DNA from: an uncultured Treponema sp.
Lineage (GTDB): Bacteria; Spirochaetota; Spirochaetia; Treponematales; Treponemataceae
Assembly: GCF_945873775.1 (NCBI RefSeq)
Contig: NZ_CAMCEC010000002.1
Coordinates: 62,001 to 126,000, forward strand
DNA length: 64,000 nt
Reading direction: 5' to 3'
Shown: piece by piece, positions 26,837-35,987 of the stretch
Layout: each line of letters opens with the position of its first letter
How positions within the stretch are numbered: the stretch's first letter is position 1
Translations under genes and position numbers: made by a program
Notes under the pieces: model-generated
The model's input: the letters and a program-made list of their open reading frames with translations, nothing else
What the model was told of the DNA's origin: nothing
Databases searched by the model: none

Positions 26837-28942
26837 TCATGCATCGATGTCAGCATTGCTAAGCAAATGTTTTTCAATAAAAGCCCTTCGTTCCGGCGTA
26901 TTTTTTCCCATGTAGAATGAAAGAAGCTTTGGCACCATTTTAAGCTGGCTTATTTCAACAGGCGTAAGGTGAATTGTTTCCGGCGAAATAAAGTCTTTAA
27001 ATTCTGACGGACTGATTTCTCCAAGTCCTTTGAATCGCGTTGTTTCCGCAGAAGCCCCAAGTTTTTTCTGAGCCTTGTCTCGCTCCTCTTCGCTGTAGCA
27101 GTAAATATTTTCTTTTTTATTTCTTACACGGAAAAGCGGAGTTTCCAAAATAAAAATTCTGCCGGAAGTTACAAGCTCTTCAAAGTATCCAAGGAAAAAT
27201 GTCATTACAAGATTTCTAATATGGAAGCCGTCGTTATCGGCATCGGTTGCAATTACAATTTTTGAATATTTTAAATTTTCAACATCCTGCTCAATTCCAA
27301 GCGCCATCATCAGCTGGTAAAGCTCGTCATTTTTATAAATTTCGCTTTGCTTTTTTCCGTACATATTTTCAGGCTTTCCGCGCAAACTAAAAATCGCCTG
27401 GTAATCAGCGTTGCGGGAATGCGTCATCGTGCCGGAAGCAGAATCTCCCTCTGTTATAAAAATCATGCTGTTTTCGCCTTTTGCGCCATCCTGAATATGA
27501 AAACGGCAATCTTTTAATTTAGGAATTCTTATGCTGATTTTTCTTGCGGCTTCCTTAGCTTCTTTTTTTACCGCGCTAAGTTCTGTGCGGAGCTTTTCGT
27601 TCGCCTGAATCTTTTCCTGAATTTTTTTTGCAGCTTCAGGATTATGATGCAGCCAGTCATCAAGTCCGCTTTGTGTTTCTGAAACAATCCACTGGCGAAT
27701 ATCTGTGTTGCCAAGCTTGTTTTTTGTCTGGCTTTCAAAAACAGGATCCTTGACTTTTACAAGAACCGCTGCCGCCATTCCTTCGCGTATGTCTTCGCTT
27801 TTATATGAAGTTCCGTAAAAATCATTTATTCCTTTTACAAATCCTTCTTTAAAAGCCGCAAGGTGAGTTCCTCCGTCCGCAGTGTACTGGCCGTTTACAA
27901 ATGAAAAATAATTTTCACCGTAGCTATTTGTATGCGTAAAAGCAAACTTCAATCGTTCGCCCTGATAACTTCCTATCGCATAAAGCGAAGTTCCTTCAAT
28001 TTCCTTGTTAAGCAAATCGAAAAGTCCGTTGTCGCTTTTGTATTCCTGACCATTAAGTTTTAAAGTAAGCCCTGCATTTAAATAAGCGTAATTCCAAATT
28101 CGCTTTTCAACAAATTCCATGTTGAAATTGTATTTTCCAAAAATCGCTTCATCAGGAACAAATTCAAAATAAGTTCCGTCCGGCTGCTTTTGCTTTAAAT
28201 TTCCAGAACGCTGGCTTACAAGTTTTCCTTGCTCAAAAATAGCTTCCGCGCATTGACCTGCACGAACAGAAACCACACGGAAATAAGAAGAAAGCGCATT
28301 TACGGCTTTTGTTCCGACTCCGTTCATTCCAACTGAAAACTGAAAAACATCGTCATTGTATTTTGCGCCGGTATTAATTTCTGAAACGCATTCAACAACT
28401 TTTCCAAGCGGAATTCCACGTCCATAGTCGCGAACTTTTACACGGTTGTCTTTTACTTCGATTTCAATTTTTTTGCCAAAGCCCATGATAAATTCATCAA
28501 TGGCATTATCAACAACTTCCTTTAGCAAAATATAAATTCCGTCATTCTGATTTGAACCGTCGCCCAAACGTCCAATGTACATTCCAGAACGCAAGCGGAT
28601 ATGCTCAAGCGCGTCAAGGTGAATAATTTTGTCATCGCCGTAGTCTTTGCTTTTTAAGGCAACTGGCTTTGTGGAAGCTTTTACAACGGAAACGTCAGGA
28701 GTTTTTGAAACAACGTTTGTTTCTTTTTTTATTTCTGATTTTTTTAATGCAGGAATTTTCTTTACGGGAACTTTTTCTTTTGCAGCGGATTTTTTTACTG
28801 CTGTTGTTTTTTTTGCAGTCTTTGTTTCAGTTTTTGCCGCTGTCTTTGAAGTTTTTTGTTTTGGCTCAGGCTTAGATGCCTTTGAAATTTTTGCAGATGT
28901 TTTTTTTACTGCCGAAGTTTTTTTTTCAGTTTTTCCACCCAT
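26837..28942 (-). CDS. parE: DNA topoisomerase IV (type IIA) subunit B with Lys-rich N-terminal tail
   Basis: 701 residues. The ATPase (GHKL) domain starts near residue 105 with HLDALEHIRLRSGMYIG, then VDNAIDEF, RDYGRGIPLG and GMNGVGTKAVNAL. The TOPRIM domain has FITEGDSASG and DADNDGFHI. Residues 1-100 are an extra tail holding about 30 Lys with Ala, Thr, Ser and Pro, resembling histone H1/Hc1-like tails; no such extension is standard in ParE. It may add nonspecific DNA binding. Alternative internal starts without the tail exist only as non-ATG codons, so the tail appears genuine. Confidence 0.9.
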   Translation of the reverse strand: MGGKTEKKTSAVKKTSAKISKASKPEPKQKTSKTAAKTETKTAKKTTAVKKSAAKEKVPVKKIPALKKSEIKKETNVVSKTPDVSVVKASTKPVALKSKDYGDDKIIHLDALEHIRLRSGMYIGRLGDGSNQNDGIYILLKEVVDNAIDEFIMGFGKKIEIEVKDNRVKVRDYGRGIPLGKVVECVSEINTGAKYNDDVFQFSVGMNGVGTKAVNALSSYFRVVSVRAGQCAEAIFEQGKLVSQRSGNLKQKQPDGTYFEFVPDEAIFGKYNFNMEFVEKRIWNYAYLNAGLTLKLNGQEYKSDNGLFDLLNKEIEGTSLYAIGSYQGERLKFAFTHTNSYGENYFSFVNGQYTADGGTHLAAFKEGFVKGINDFYGTSYKSEDIREGMAAAVLVKVKDPVFESQTKNKLGNTDIRQWIVSETQSGLDDWLHHNPEAAKKIQEKIQANEKLRTELSAVKKEAKEAARKISIRIPKLKDCRFHIQDGAKGENSMIFITEGDSASGTMTHSRNADYQAIFSLRGKPENMYGKKQSEIYKNDELYQLMMALGIEQDVENLKYSKIVIATDADNDGFHIRNLVMTFFLGYFEELVTSGRIFILETPLFRVRNKKENIYCYSEEERDKAQKKLGASAETTRFKGLGEISPSEFKDFISPETIHLTPVEISQLKMVPKLLSFYMGKNTPERRAFIEKHLLSNADIDA

Positions 28943-29004
28943 AACGCTCTATTTTAATGTATAAAATAAAATTCTTCAATGTAAGAAAAAATTCAGTTGG
29001 ATTT

Positions 29005-29640
29005 TTATTTTTTTAAGCTTGTCATAAGCTTTTCAAAGTGATTTCTAAATTTTTCGATTTTCATAAGTTTTGGAGGCGGCCCGTAAACAGAACAAATGGA
29101 AGCAAAAAGAATTCCAAGATTTTTCTGCATTTCATCTTCACTAATTTTTTTGTATCCAGAACTGACAAAAACCGCCATGCCCATTAAAGAGCAAGATGCC
29201 ATTTTGTGAATTGCAAGCGCAGTTTCTTTTTTATAGCCATATTTATTTTCAAGTATGTCAAGAATTATAGGCATTCTAAGATTGTCAACTTGCCTTCCGA
29301 TTTTTCCGTCCACAATATAAATCTGCCTAAAAACAAAAGGATCTGCCTGAACAAATTTAAGAAACGAAAGTCCAAACGAACGGTAAACAAATTCATCGGG
29401 CTCTTCTTTACCTTCATTAGATACAGAACTGAAAATCTCATTAAGCTGACCGACAACTTTTTTTACAATGTCGTTTTTAAGCTCGTCCATATTCTTGTAT
29501 TCAAAATAAATCGGCTGTGTTGAACATCCAAGTTTAAAAGCAACACGGCGAGATGTAACAGCATCGAATCCTTCTGCCCTAAAAATTTCCAGGGCAGCAT
29601 CAACTATCATGTTTTTGGTAATTCTTTTTGTTGCCGACAT
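29005..29640 (-). CDS. TetR/AcrR family transcription regulator
   Basis: 211 residues. The N-terminal helix-turn-helix reads ITKNMIVDAALEIFRAEGFD, then VTSRRVAFKLGCSTQPIYFEYKNMDELKNDI, the TetR signature; the remaining all-helical part is a ligand/dimer domain of the WHG-like type. Targets are unknown. It sits between parE and the flagellar chaperone genes, all on the minus strand. Confidence 0.88.
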   Translation of the reverse strand: MSATKRITKNMIVDAALEIFRAEGFDAVTSRRVAFKLGCSTQPIYFEYKNMDELKNDIVKKVVGQLNEIFSSVSNEGKEEPDEFVYRSFGLSFLKFVQADPFVFRQIYIVDGKIGRQVDNLRMPIILDILENKYGYKKETALAIHKMASCSLMGMAVFVSSGYKKISEDEMQKNLGILFASICSVYGPPPKLMKIEKFRNHFEKLMTSLKK

Positions 29641-29661
29641 AATTTTTCTCTTTATAAAAAG

Positions 29662-30150
29662 TTAAACTTCAATTTGAATTCTTGTTCCAGACGAAGAAGA
29701 TTTCTGCGCATAGATTGAATTCAAAGAACGGTACGGATTTCTAAATTCTGAAATTTGCTTTTTAAGCTGAACCATTCTAACTTTTAAAAGCGAACGGTTT
29801 TTTTCATTCTGCGCAAGAACCTGGCTTTGAAGTTTGGACAAATCATCTTGAATCTGTGAAACCGGCAAAGCTTCCTTTGGATTATAAAAAGCCGCTCCAG
29901 ATTTATTGTAAAGTTCCTGCATCGGAACAATCACTTTTTGCAACGAACCGATTCCCTGAACAATCTGCGCTTCAAGCTCACTGTGCGCAATCAAGGAATC
30001 AGAATCTTCTTCTGAAATTTTATTTTCCTGAGCTTCCAGAACTTTTAAATATTCCTGGAACTTTTTTCTTTGCTGCTCAAGAAGCATTTTGAATTTTTTA
30101 AGAATCGCAACACGCTCGTCAAGTTCTTCTTTACTAATTTTTTGTTCCAT
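29662..30150 (-). CDS. FlgN-like flagellar export chaperone
   Basis: About 162 residues, almost entirely helical and Gln/Lys/Glu-rich, with coiled-coil stretches (LDERVAILKKFKMLLEQQRK) and a conserved-looking C-terminal NPYRSLNSIYAQKSS segment. Length, composition and its place directly after fliS support a FlgN-type chaperone for hook-associated proteins; the sequence identity is not strong enough to name the gene. The ATG at 30150 is chosen because GGAG lies 8 bases upstream; an in-frame ATG at 30168 lacks this. Confidence 0.65.
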   Translation of the reverse strand: MEQKISKEELDERVAILKKFKMLLEQQRKKFQEYLKVLEAQENKISEEDSDSLIAHSELEAQIVQGIGSLQKVIVPMQELYNKSGAAFYNPKEALPVSQIQDDLSKLQSQVLAQNEKNRSLLKVRMVQLKKQISEFRNPYRSLNSIYAQKSSSSGTRIQIEV

Positions 30151-30207
30151 AAAATTTCTCCGCATCAAAAATAATTCAGCAAATTCAAAGCAAACTTGCA
30201 GCTAAAA

Positions 30208-30666
30208 TTATCCTGTTATGTTAAGCGACGGCGCAGTTCCCGGAATTTTTGTCTGGGCATTTGCAGTGCTGTTTGAAGCCGAAATCCAGGAATCCTGAAG
30301 CTGGGAAAGCATATCACGCACAAACGAAAGTTTTTTCTTGTCATGGCTTATTGTGCAATCCAAGATTTGCTTGTTAAAAAAAACGTAAAGCGACATAAGA
30401 TTTTTTGCAATTTCACCGCCCTGCTCCATATTAAGGCTCACTTCAAGTTCCGTGATTATGTCCATAACTTTTTGCAGATAGTTTCCAAAATTTTCAATGC
30501 TGCCTGGTGCAATTTTTCCGTCTTCAGAAATCAGGGCTATCGCTTTTTCCAAATTTGAAACAGCACCGTCGTAAAGCATTACAACAAGTTTTCCTTGGCT
30601 GGCAGTTTTTACTCCGATTTCACGGTAAGCACTGAACCCGCCATAAGGATTGCTTCCATACGCCAT
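30208..30666 (-). CDS. fliS: Flagellar export chaperone FliS
   Basis: 152 residues. FliS pattern: NPYGGFSAYREIGVKTASQG, KLVVMLYDGAVSNLEKA, then LYVFFNKQILDCTISHDKKK. Binds flagellin in the cytoplasm before export. GGGAGG ribosome site before ATG. First gene of the minus-strand flagellar pair. Confidence 0.92.
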   Translation of the reverse strand: MAYGSNPYGGFSAYREIGVKTASQGKLVVMLYDGAVSNLEKAIALISEDGKIAPGSIENFGNYLQKVMDIITELEVSLNMEQGGEIAKNLMSLYVFFNKQILDCTISHDKKKLSFVRDMLSQLQDSWISASNSTANAQTKIPGTAPSLNITG

Positions 30667-30782
30667 TTTTTCCTCCCACAGCTTTGCTTCTGCTTTGCAA
30701 AAACAAGACTGCTACTTTCGATTATCGGAATTTTAGAAAACGACTTTAGCAAAACGGCGCGCATTTTATAGAAGACAAAATA

Positions 30783-30811
30783 TTGAACATAGGCTTGAAT
30801 TTCATTAAAAT
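30783..30811 (+). promoter_or_regulatory. proS promoter, apparently leaderless
   Basis: TTGAAC at 30783-30788, a 17-base spacer, TAAAAT at 30106+700 (30806-30811), then 8 bases to the ATG at 30820. The expected transcription start is within 1-2 bases of the start codon and no ribosome site is visible. Confidence 0.6.
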
Positions 30812-30819
30812 ATCCGATT

Positions 30820-32631
30820 ATGAAAACTTCACAAATTCCATTCAGGACACTTCGCGATTCTCCGTCAGAAGCAATTATTTCTAGCCATCAGCTTATGATG
30901 CGCGCCGACTTAATCAGAAAACTCGGAAACGGACTTTACACATATATGCCGCTCGGTTTAAGAGCATACAGAAAACTTGAAAAAATCATCAAGGAAGAAA
31001 TTGAAGCTTCGGGCGCAATGGAATTTAAGCCGACTGTAATTGTTCCCGGAGACATTTGGAAAGAAAGCGGAAGATGGGAAACTATGGGACCACAAATGCT
31101 CAAAGCGCAGAACCGCCAGCAGCAGGACATGGTTGTAAGCCCGACGGCTGAAGAGGCATACACAGCAATTATGCGCCAGGGTCTTACAAGCTACAAGCAG
31201 CTTCCAATCAACTGCTATCAGATAAACACAAAATACAGAGATGAAATCCGTCCTAGATACGGAGTTATGCGCGGCCGTGAATTCAATATGATGGACGGCT
31301 ATACTCTCAATGCTGACGATGAATCCCTTGACCAGTCATATCAGGCTTACGCAAAAGCATACCTTAGAATTTTCAAAAGGCTTGGACTGGATGTAATAAC
31401 TGTAAAAGCTGACACCGGCGCAATGGGCGGAAGCGGCTCTGAAGAATTCATGGTTGAAAGTGAAATCGGAGACGACACGCTTATTTTGTGCAAATGCGGA
31501 TATGCGGCGAATGTTGAAAAAGCTTCATGCGCAAAAGACGTTCCAGTTGATATAGACGGAAATCCTGTAAAGACAACAGAAAAAAGCTATGAGCCAATCA
31601 GTACTCCAAACGTTGGAACAATTGACGACTTGGAAAAATATTTAAAATGCTCAAAGCATCAGCTTTTAAAAACTTTGATTTACAAAGCCACAAACGTCTG
31701 CCTTGATCTTAGGGAGCTTGACTGCTGCAAAAATTTAAAGACAGTTACAGAAGGAAACATAAAATTTTATCCAGAAGTCTTTGTTGCTGTCTGCATAAGA
31801 GGCGATCTTGATATAAACGAAGCAAAGCTTGCAGGATTCTTAAAAGCGTCGGAAGTAGAACTTGCAACCGCCGAAGAAGACACAAAAATCACAGGCGCGC
31901 CAGTCGGATTCGCAGGTCCTATAAACCTTTCAAACGTGCCTATAATCGCGGACAATTCTGTGCTTGATATGCATGACTTCCTTGTGGGAGCAAACAAAGC
32001 CGACACTCATTTTGTTCACGTTGAATACGGCAGAGATTTCTCAGCATGGAAAACAGCCGACCTTAGAACTGCAAAAGCCGGAGACATCTGTCCTGTCTGC
32101 GGAAAACCGTTCTACACAACAAAAGGAAACGAGCTTGGACACATTTTCAAGCTTGGAAAAAAATACACAGAGTCAATGAACGTAACTTACCTTGACAAAA
32201 ACGGAAAGTCCGCTGTTCCGACAATGGGCTGCTACGGAATCGGAGTTGACCGCGTGCTTGCTTCAATTATTGAATCCTTCCATGACGACCGCGGAATTAT
32301 CTGGCCGATGTCAACTGCGCCTTATCAAGTTGCAATTGTTCCAATAAAATACAGCGGAGCAATGAAAGAAGCGGCAGACAAAATTTATGACGAGCTTTTA
32401 AAAGCTGGTGTTGAAGTTTTGCTTGACGATCGCGATGAACGTCCTGGTGTAAAATTCAACGACATGGATTTAATCGGCTTCCCGGTAAGAATTACAGTTG
32501 GAGACAAAAATCTTCCAAACGTAGAAATAAAAATGAGATCAAGCGAACAGGCAGAACTTGTTCCGCTTGAAAACGCCGCTGCAAAAGTTAGTGAAATTGT
32601 AAAGGCTGAATTCGACAAATTGAATTCATAA
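30820..32631 (+). CDS. proS: Prolyl-tRNA synthetase (bacterial type with editing insertion)
   Basis: 603 residues, class II. Motifs: SHQLMMRADLIRKLGNGLYT, PLGLRAYRKLEKIIKEE, PTAEEAYT, INTKYRDEIRPRYGVMRGREF and MMDGYTLN, then a YbaK-like editing insertion (around residues 225-400), GCYGIGVDRVLASI (motif 3) and an anticodon-binding domain. Charges tRNA-Pro. No T-box or ribosome site in the 150 bases upstream; a consensus-like promoter lies 8 bases before ATG, suggesting a leaderless mRNA. Confidence 0.96.
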   Translation: MKTSQIPFRTLRDSPSEAIISSHQLMMRADLIRKLGNGLYTYMPLGLRAYRKLEKIIKEEIEASGAMEFKPTVIVPGDIWKESGRWETMGPQMLKAQNRQQQDMVVSPTAEEAYTAIMRQGLTSYKQLPINCYQINTKYRDEIRPRYGVMRGREFNMMDGYTLNADDESLDQSYQAYAKAYLRIFKRLGLDVITVKADTGAMGGSGSEEFMVESEIGDDTLILCKCGYAANVEKASCAKDVPVDIDGNPVKTTEKSYEPISTPNVGTIDDLEKYLKCSKHQLLKTLIYKATNVCLDLRELDCCKNLKTVTEGNIKFYPEVFVAVCIRGDLDINEAKLAGFLKASEVELATAEEDTKITGAPVGFAGPINLSNVPIIADNSVLDMHDFLVGANKADTHFVHVEYGRDFSAWKTADLRTAKAGDICPVCGKPFYTTKGNELGHIFKLGKKYTESMNVTYLDKNGKSAVPTMGCYGIGVDRVLASIIESFHDDRGIIWPMSTAPYQVAIVPIKYSGAMKEAADKIYDELLKAGVEVLLDDRDERPGVKFNDMDLIGFPVRITVGDKNLPNVEIKMRSSEQAELVPLENAAAKVSEIVKAEFDKLNS

Positions 32632-32654
32632 AAACTGATACAAAGGAAAAAACA

Positions 32655-33713
32655 TTGAAAAGAATAATTCTGGCTTTGACATTTATTTTTATTGCATCAT
32701 TCTCTGCATTTTCTCTTCCGGGAGCAAAGCAATATATTCCCGACACTTCCGGTGAATACGTTTACTACAGAGACAGAAGCTTTAAAAATGAAGCCATAGT
32801 CGGATTTCTTTTTTACAATGAAAGCACTTACGCCGCACGCTTTTATTCTCCTGCTGATGAAAAAAACAGCACGCCGGAAAAGGACATAACAATTTATGTT
32901 TCTGTAAATCCTGAATCAAAAGCCGGAATGGAATTTACAGGTGAAAAAATTCAGGGAGCAACTTCCGAGCAAGACACAGAAATCATAAACTACCTGCACG
33001 ATTTGTTTTACGAATTCACTTCGCGCAGGCAAAAAGAAAATCTTGATTCATGCAAAAAAATCAATAGCCAGCAGGATTTTCATCAGTTCGGCGGAAACGT
33101 AAGCATTCTGTTCAATCCTTATGTTCCGATTTTCAACATTGAAGAAATAAAAGAAGCTAACGGACAGAGCATTTTTTCAATGGAAACAGCCGGCCATCTT
33201 GTGTCTTCAACTGACGAAAGCTTTTCACTCTTCAAAGGAATTGAAGGACTTCCAAAAGACAAAAAACGCAGCTTTAAGAAAACAAAATCGCAAGAAATTG
33301 CGGCAGAGTTCGGCTCGCAAAAAATCACGCTGGACTCAATGTGGAAGCAGTCAATGGAAAACTTGTGGATTCTTGAGGATTTTGCAATTCTTTCAATGAC
33401 AACAATGACAGTTCCAGAAGAACAAAAAAATCATGCGATGGACACACTTTTGCGCCGCCTTTGCCAAAGCACAGACTTGTCGTATTCAATTGCGCCGCAA
33501 AGAAAAATAACTGTAAACGAAAATAAAATTTCTGTGATGAATGTTTTTTATCAGCCTGAATCAGAAAATGTAACCCGCGATTTTAAAATCATCACACAGA
33601 ATAAAAACAATAGCACAATTTCGCTTCTTACGCTTACAATATTCGACAGCGTCTATCAAAAAAACAGAAGCTATTTTACAAAAATTTTGGAAAGCTACAA
33701 AGTTTCCGAGTAG
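32655..33713 (+). CDS. Exported hypothetical protein
   Basis: 352 residues with a signal peptide (MKRIILALTFIFIASFSAFS, cleavage near LPGA). The mature part is beta-rich with no recognised family. The start is TTG with AAAGGA 8 bases upstream. It is 23 bases after proS in the same direction, so likely co-transcribed. Looks like a spirochete-lineage periplasmic or outer-membrane-associated protein. Confidence 0.65.
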   Translation: MKRIILALTFIFIASFSAFSLPGAKQYIPDTSGEYVYYRDRSFKNEAIVGFLFYNESTYAARFYSPADEKNSTPEKDITIYVSVNPESKAGMEFTGEKIQGATSEQDTEIINYLHDLFYEFTSRRQKENLDSCKKINSQQDFHQFGGNVSILFNPYVPIFNIEEIKEANGQSIFSMETAGHLVSSTDESFSLFKGIEGLPKDKKRSFKKTKSQEIAAEFGSQKITLDSMWKQSMENLWILEDFAILSMTTMTVPEEQKNHAMDTLLRRLCQSTDLSYSIAPQRKITVNENKISVMNVFYQPESENVTRDFKIITQNKNNSTISLLTLTIFDSVYQKNRSYFTKILESYKVSE

Positions 33714-33716
33714 AAG

Positions 33717-34619
33717 CTAAAAGCTGTTGCGGTTCAGCGGAGTGCCAATCCAAACGCCTTCGCTGCCAAGGTACTCTTTCTTTTCGCCGTCCACCAAAAA
33801 CTGAACATTTTCAACAGTAGGAAACGCGGTCGCAGTAAACACAATCTGCTGAAGCTGTCCGCGCAAACCTTCAATTCCGTACTGGTTGAATTCAAAGTCG
33901 CCGCTAAAATTCAAAGTGGCAGTTCCATTTTTTACAGAAGCGCCGATAAGTTTTGTGTTTTCAGAAACGAGCGAACGACAGCCGGAATTTTCTTCAGAAG
34001 CGACAGGACCTTTTATCAAAGCGTTTATTGCATCCATGAGCGGACTGTCGGACTTTTTCATTTCGCGGGTGATTTCTTTTCTTGAAACTGAACCATCGCT
34101 GTTTATTGTCATAAAATAAAGTTTTAGCTTCATGCTGGAAGTTTTTGGTTCTGTCTTTACAGAAACTTCTTTTCTTATTGTTGTTTCTTTTTCCTCAGAC
34201 TTCTGCGCGGATTCTTTCTTTTCTGTTTTGGAATTTACTTTTTCTTCAACTGCGGCTTCCTGCTGTTTTTTTGCAGCGTCATTTTGCGCCTTTATGTTTT
34301 CGTATATATTTTCTTGAGCCGCTGACTGCGCATTTTCCTCTTCAACATGAGAGCCAACGCCGTTCAAGTCAATTTCAATAGTTTCAATAGGTGCAACTTC
34401 ATTTTTGTCAGCAATAGAAGAACTTTTTGCTTCCGCCTTTTCTACAAATTCAGGAGTCTTTAAGCCGGTCTTACTGAAAAATCCAGTCGCCTTTAAGTTG
34501 CTTGCAATTTTATCTTGATTTATAAGGAAAATTATAAGAATGAGCAGAGCAGCCAAAAGCCAAAGCGCAAGCCCTATTCCCGTTCTCTTTTTCTTTGTAT
34601 TCTTTTCCGCCATAGGCAT
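33717..34619 (-). CDS. Membrane-anchored GerMN-domain protein
   Basis: 300 residues. The N-terminal membrane segment (GLALWLLAALLILIIFLI) is followed by a Glu/Lys/Ala-rich low-complexity linker (residues about 65-165) and a C-terminal GerMN domain: MKLKLYFMTINSDGS, SPLMDAINALIKGP, GASVKNGTATLNFSGDFE, QQIVFTATAFPTVENVQFLV and GVWIG. GerMN domains are found in sporulation GerM and in envelope lipoproteins such as LpqB, where the role is unclear. Convergent with the gene at 32655. Confidence 0.8.
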   Translation of the reverse strand: MPMAEKNTKKKRTGIGLALWLLAALLILIIFLINQDKIASNLKATGFFSKTGLKTPEFVEKAEAKSSSIADKNEVAPIETIEIDLNGVGSHVEEENAQSAAQENIYENIKAQNDAAKKQQEAAVEEKVNSKTEKKESAQKSEEKETTIRKEVSVKTEPKTSSMKLKLYFMTINSDGSVSRKEITREMKKSDSPLMDAINALIKGPVASEENSGCRSLVSENTKLIGASVKNGTATLNFSGDFEFNQYGIEGLRGQLQQIVFTATAFPTVENVQFLVDGEKKEYLGSEGVWIGTPLNRNSF

Positions 34620-34738
34620 GAGTATAAACCAGACAAGTTAAATTTTCAATAATGGCAGGTTCTTTTGACACACGGATTTGAAAAGCCTAACGGCTTTTTG
34701 TATATTAAAAATTGCCAATTCCCACACGCTTGAGTCTC

Positions 34739-34828
34739 TGTCATTACTCGAATTGATTCCTCTGTCATCTTCGGGCTTGACCCGAAGATCTATTGCAAGA
34801 GATTGTCGCGTCAAGCGCGACAATGACA
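34739..34828. repeat. Palindromic repeats with two perfect hairpins
   Basis: TGTCATT at 34739, hairpin ATCTTCGGG/CCCGAAGAT with loop CTTGA (34767-34789), hairpin ATTGTCGCG/CGCGACAAT with loop TCAAG (34802-34824) and closing AATGACA. A further half copy (GTCATTCTTCAGCTTGA) lies at 34866-34882. Confidence 0.85.
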
Positions 34829-34885
34829 ATGAAAATTCAAATCCAACAACGACAAATTGGTTTGTGTCATTCTTCAGCTTGACTA

Positions 34886-34913
34886 TTGAAAGTTATTCTA
34901 TTTTCATTATAAT
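34886..34913 (+). promoter_or_regulatory. Promoter of the Cache-protein gene
   Basis: TTGAAA (34886-34891), 16-base spacer, TATAAT (34908-34913), immediately followed by a short leader containing an intrinsic terminator. Confidence 0.7.
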
Positions 34914-34929
34914 AGAAAACAATAGCAAT

Positions 34930-34966
34930 GGGGCTGTGTACACTTGGTGCGCAGTCCCTTTTTTTT
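34930..34966 (+). terminator. Leader terminator (attenuator) before the Cache-protein gene
   Basis: 9-bp stem GGGGCTGTG / CGCAGTCCC (two G-U pairs), 11-base loop, then eight T (34959-34966). It lies about 10 bases after the predicted transcription start and 22 bases before the ATG, so transcripts would end as an RNA of about 46 bases unless the terminator is bypassed. Confidence 0.75.
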
Positions 34967-34988
34967 CAGCAGATATAGGCGGAACAAA

Positions 34989-35987
34989 ATGGAAGACACA
35001 AAATCAGAAAAGCTAAGCACAGTTTTTGACGGGCTTATTCAAGACTACGAATCATTGCACAGCTCGCTCAATGAAATATACAACGAGTCGCAAAACATAA
35101 GAATTCTTTCGTTTAACTCTTCAATTGAAGCGGCAAGAGCCGGAACAGTCGGAAAAGGATTCCGCGTAATTGCAAACGAAATTAAAAACATATCCGAAAA
35201 AAACGACACGCAAAATCAGACATGCCAAAAAGTCGTTGACCAGATTGAAATAAAAATGCACAAGTTGATTGGAATAAGAACTGCGGAAATGGCGTTCGAC
35301 ACAATCGACAAAGTCGACCGAAACCTTTTTGAGCGTTACTGCGATGTTCAAGCCTGGGCAACATTCGGAAAAATAATCGACTGCCTTGCAAATCCCACTG
35401 AAGAAAAAAGAATTTCAGCAGAACACACAATAGAAAGTCTTGTAAGAATTTATGAAGTTTACCATGATATTCTTCTTACGGACACAAGCGGAATTGTTGT
35501 ATGCGTAGGTGTAAATAAAAATTTACGCGGACGTTCAATGCAGAACACAAAATGGTTCAAGGAAACATCTGAATCACAAAGTACAACTTATTCAGATATG
35601 TATTACTCTGAATCGGTAAAAGACTGGACAGTTTCGTACAGTTGTCCTGTGCGCGCCCAAGACGGAACAATTGTCGGAATAATTTCAACAAGGTTCAACT
35701 GGAAATTCATACTGAACATAATTTCAAGCGCGAAAGTTTCCCATTCAGGCGAAATATTCATAATAAATAGTGACGGACTTGTAATAGCTTCAAAAAACAA
35801 GGATGAAATTTTAAAACGGCGGCTTACAGACTGGGAAGCATTTGAGCATATTTCGCAAGGACAAAAAATGGGATTCTATACAAACAAAACCAGCAGAGCG
35901 CTTGAAGTTTTTGGATATTCAAAAACGCCCGGCTACAATTCCTACAAAGGCAAAGAATGGTCAGTTGTGATAAAAGAAAATTATTAA
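34989..35987 (+). CDS. Soluble chemoreceptor-like protein: N-terminal signalling tip, C-terminal Cache domain
   Basis: 332 residues. Residues about 36-65 are the methyl-accepting protein hairpin tip (NIRILSFNSSIEAARAGTVG then GKGFRVIANEI), the region that binds CheA/CheW. After helices to about residue 150, the C-terminal half is a Cache-type sensor: ILLTDTSGIVVCVGVNKN, GRSMQNTKWFKET, TVSYSCPVRAQDGTIVGIIS, GEIFIINSDGLVIASKN. There is no membrane segment, and the domain order is the reverse of usual chemoreceptors, so the sensor is cytoplasmic. The ATG at 34989 is used; the frame is open from 34944, but that lies inside the terminator hairpin region. Confidence 0.8.
   Translation: MEDTKSEKLSTVFDGLIQDYESLHSSLNEIYNESQNIRILSFNSSIEAARAGTVGKGFRVIANEIKNISEKNDTQNQTCQKVVDQIEIKMHKLIGIRTAEMAFDTIDKVDRNLFERYCDVQAWATFGKIIDCLANPTEEKRISAEHTIESLVRIYEVYHDILLTDTSGIVVCVGVNKNLRGRSMQNTKWFKETSESQSTTYSDMYYSESVKDWTVSYSCPVRAQDGTIVGIISTRFNWKFILNIISSAKVSHSGEIFIINSDGLVIASKNKDEILKRRLTDWEAFEHISQGQKMGFYTNKTSRALEVFGYSKTPGYNSYKGKEWSVVIKENY

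Noticed and set aside
34944-34988. Upstream start for the Cache protein
   Set aside because: It would be translated from within the terminator hairpin; the ATG at 34989 is better placed.
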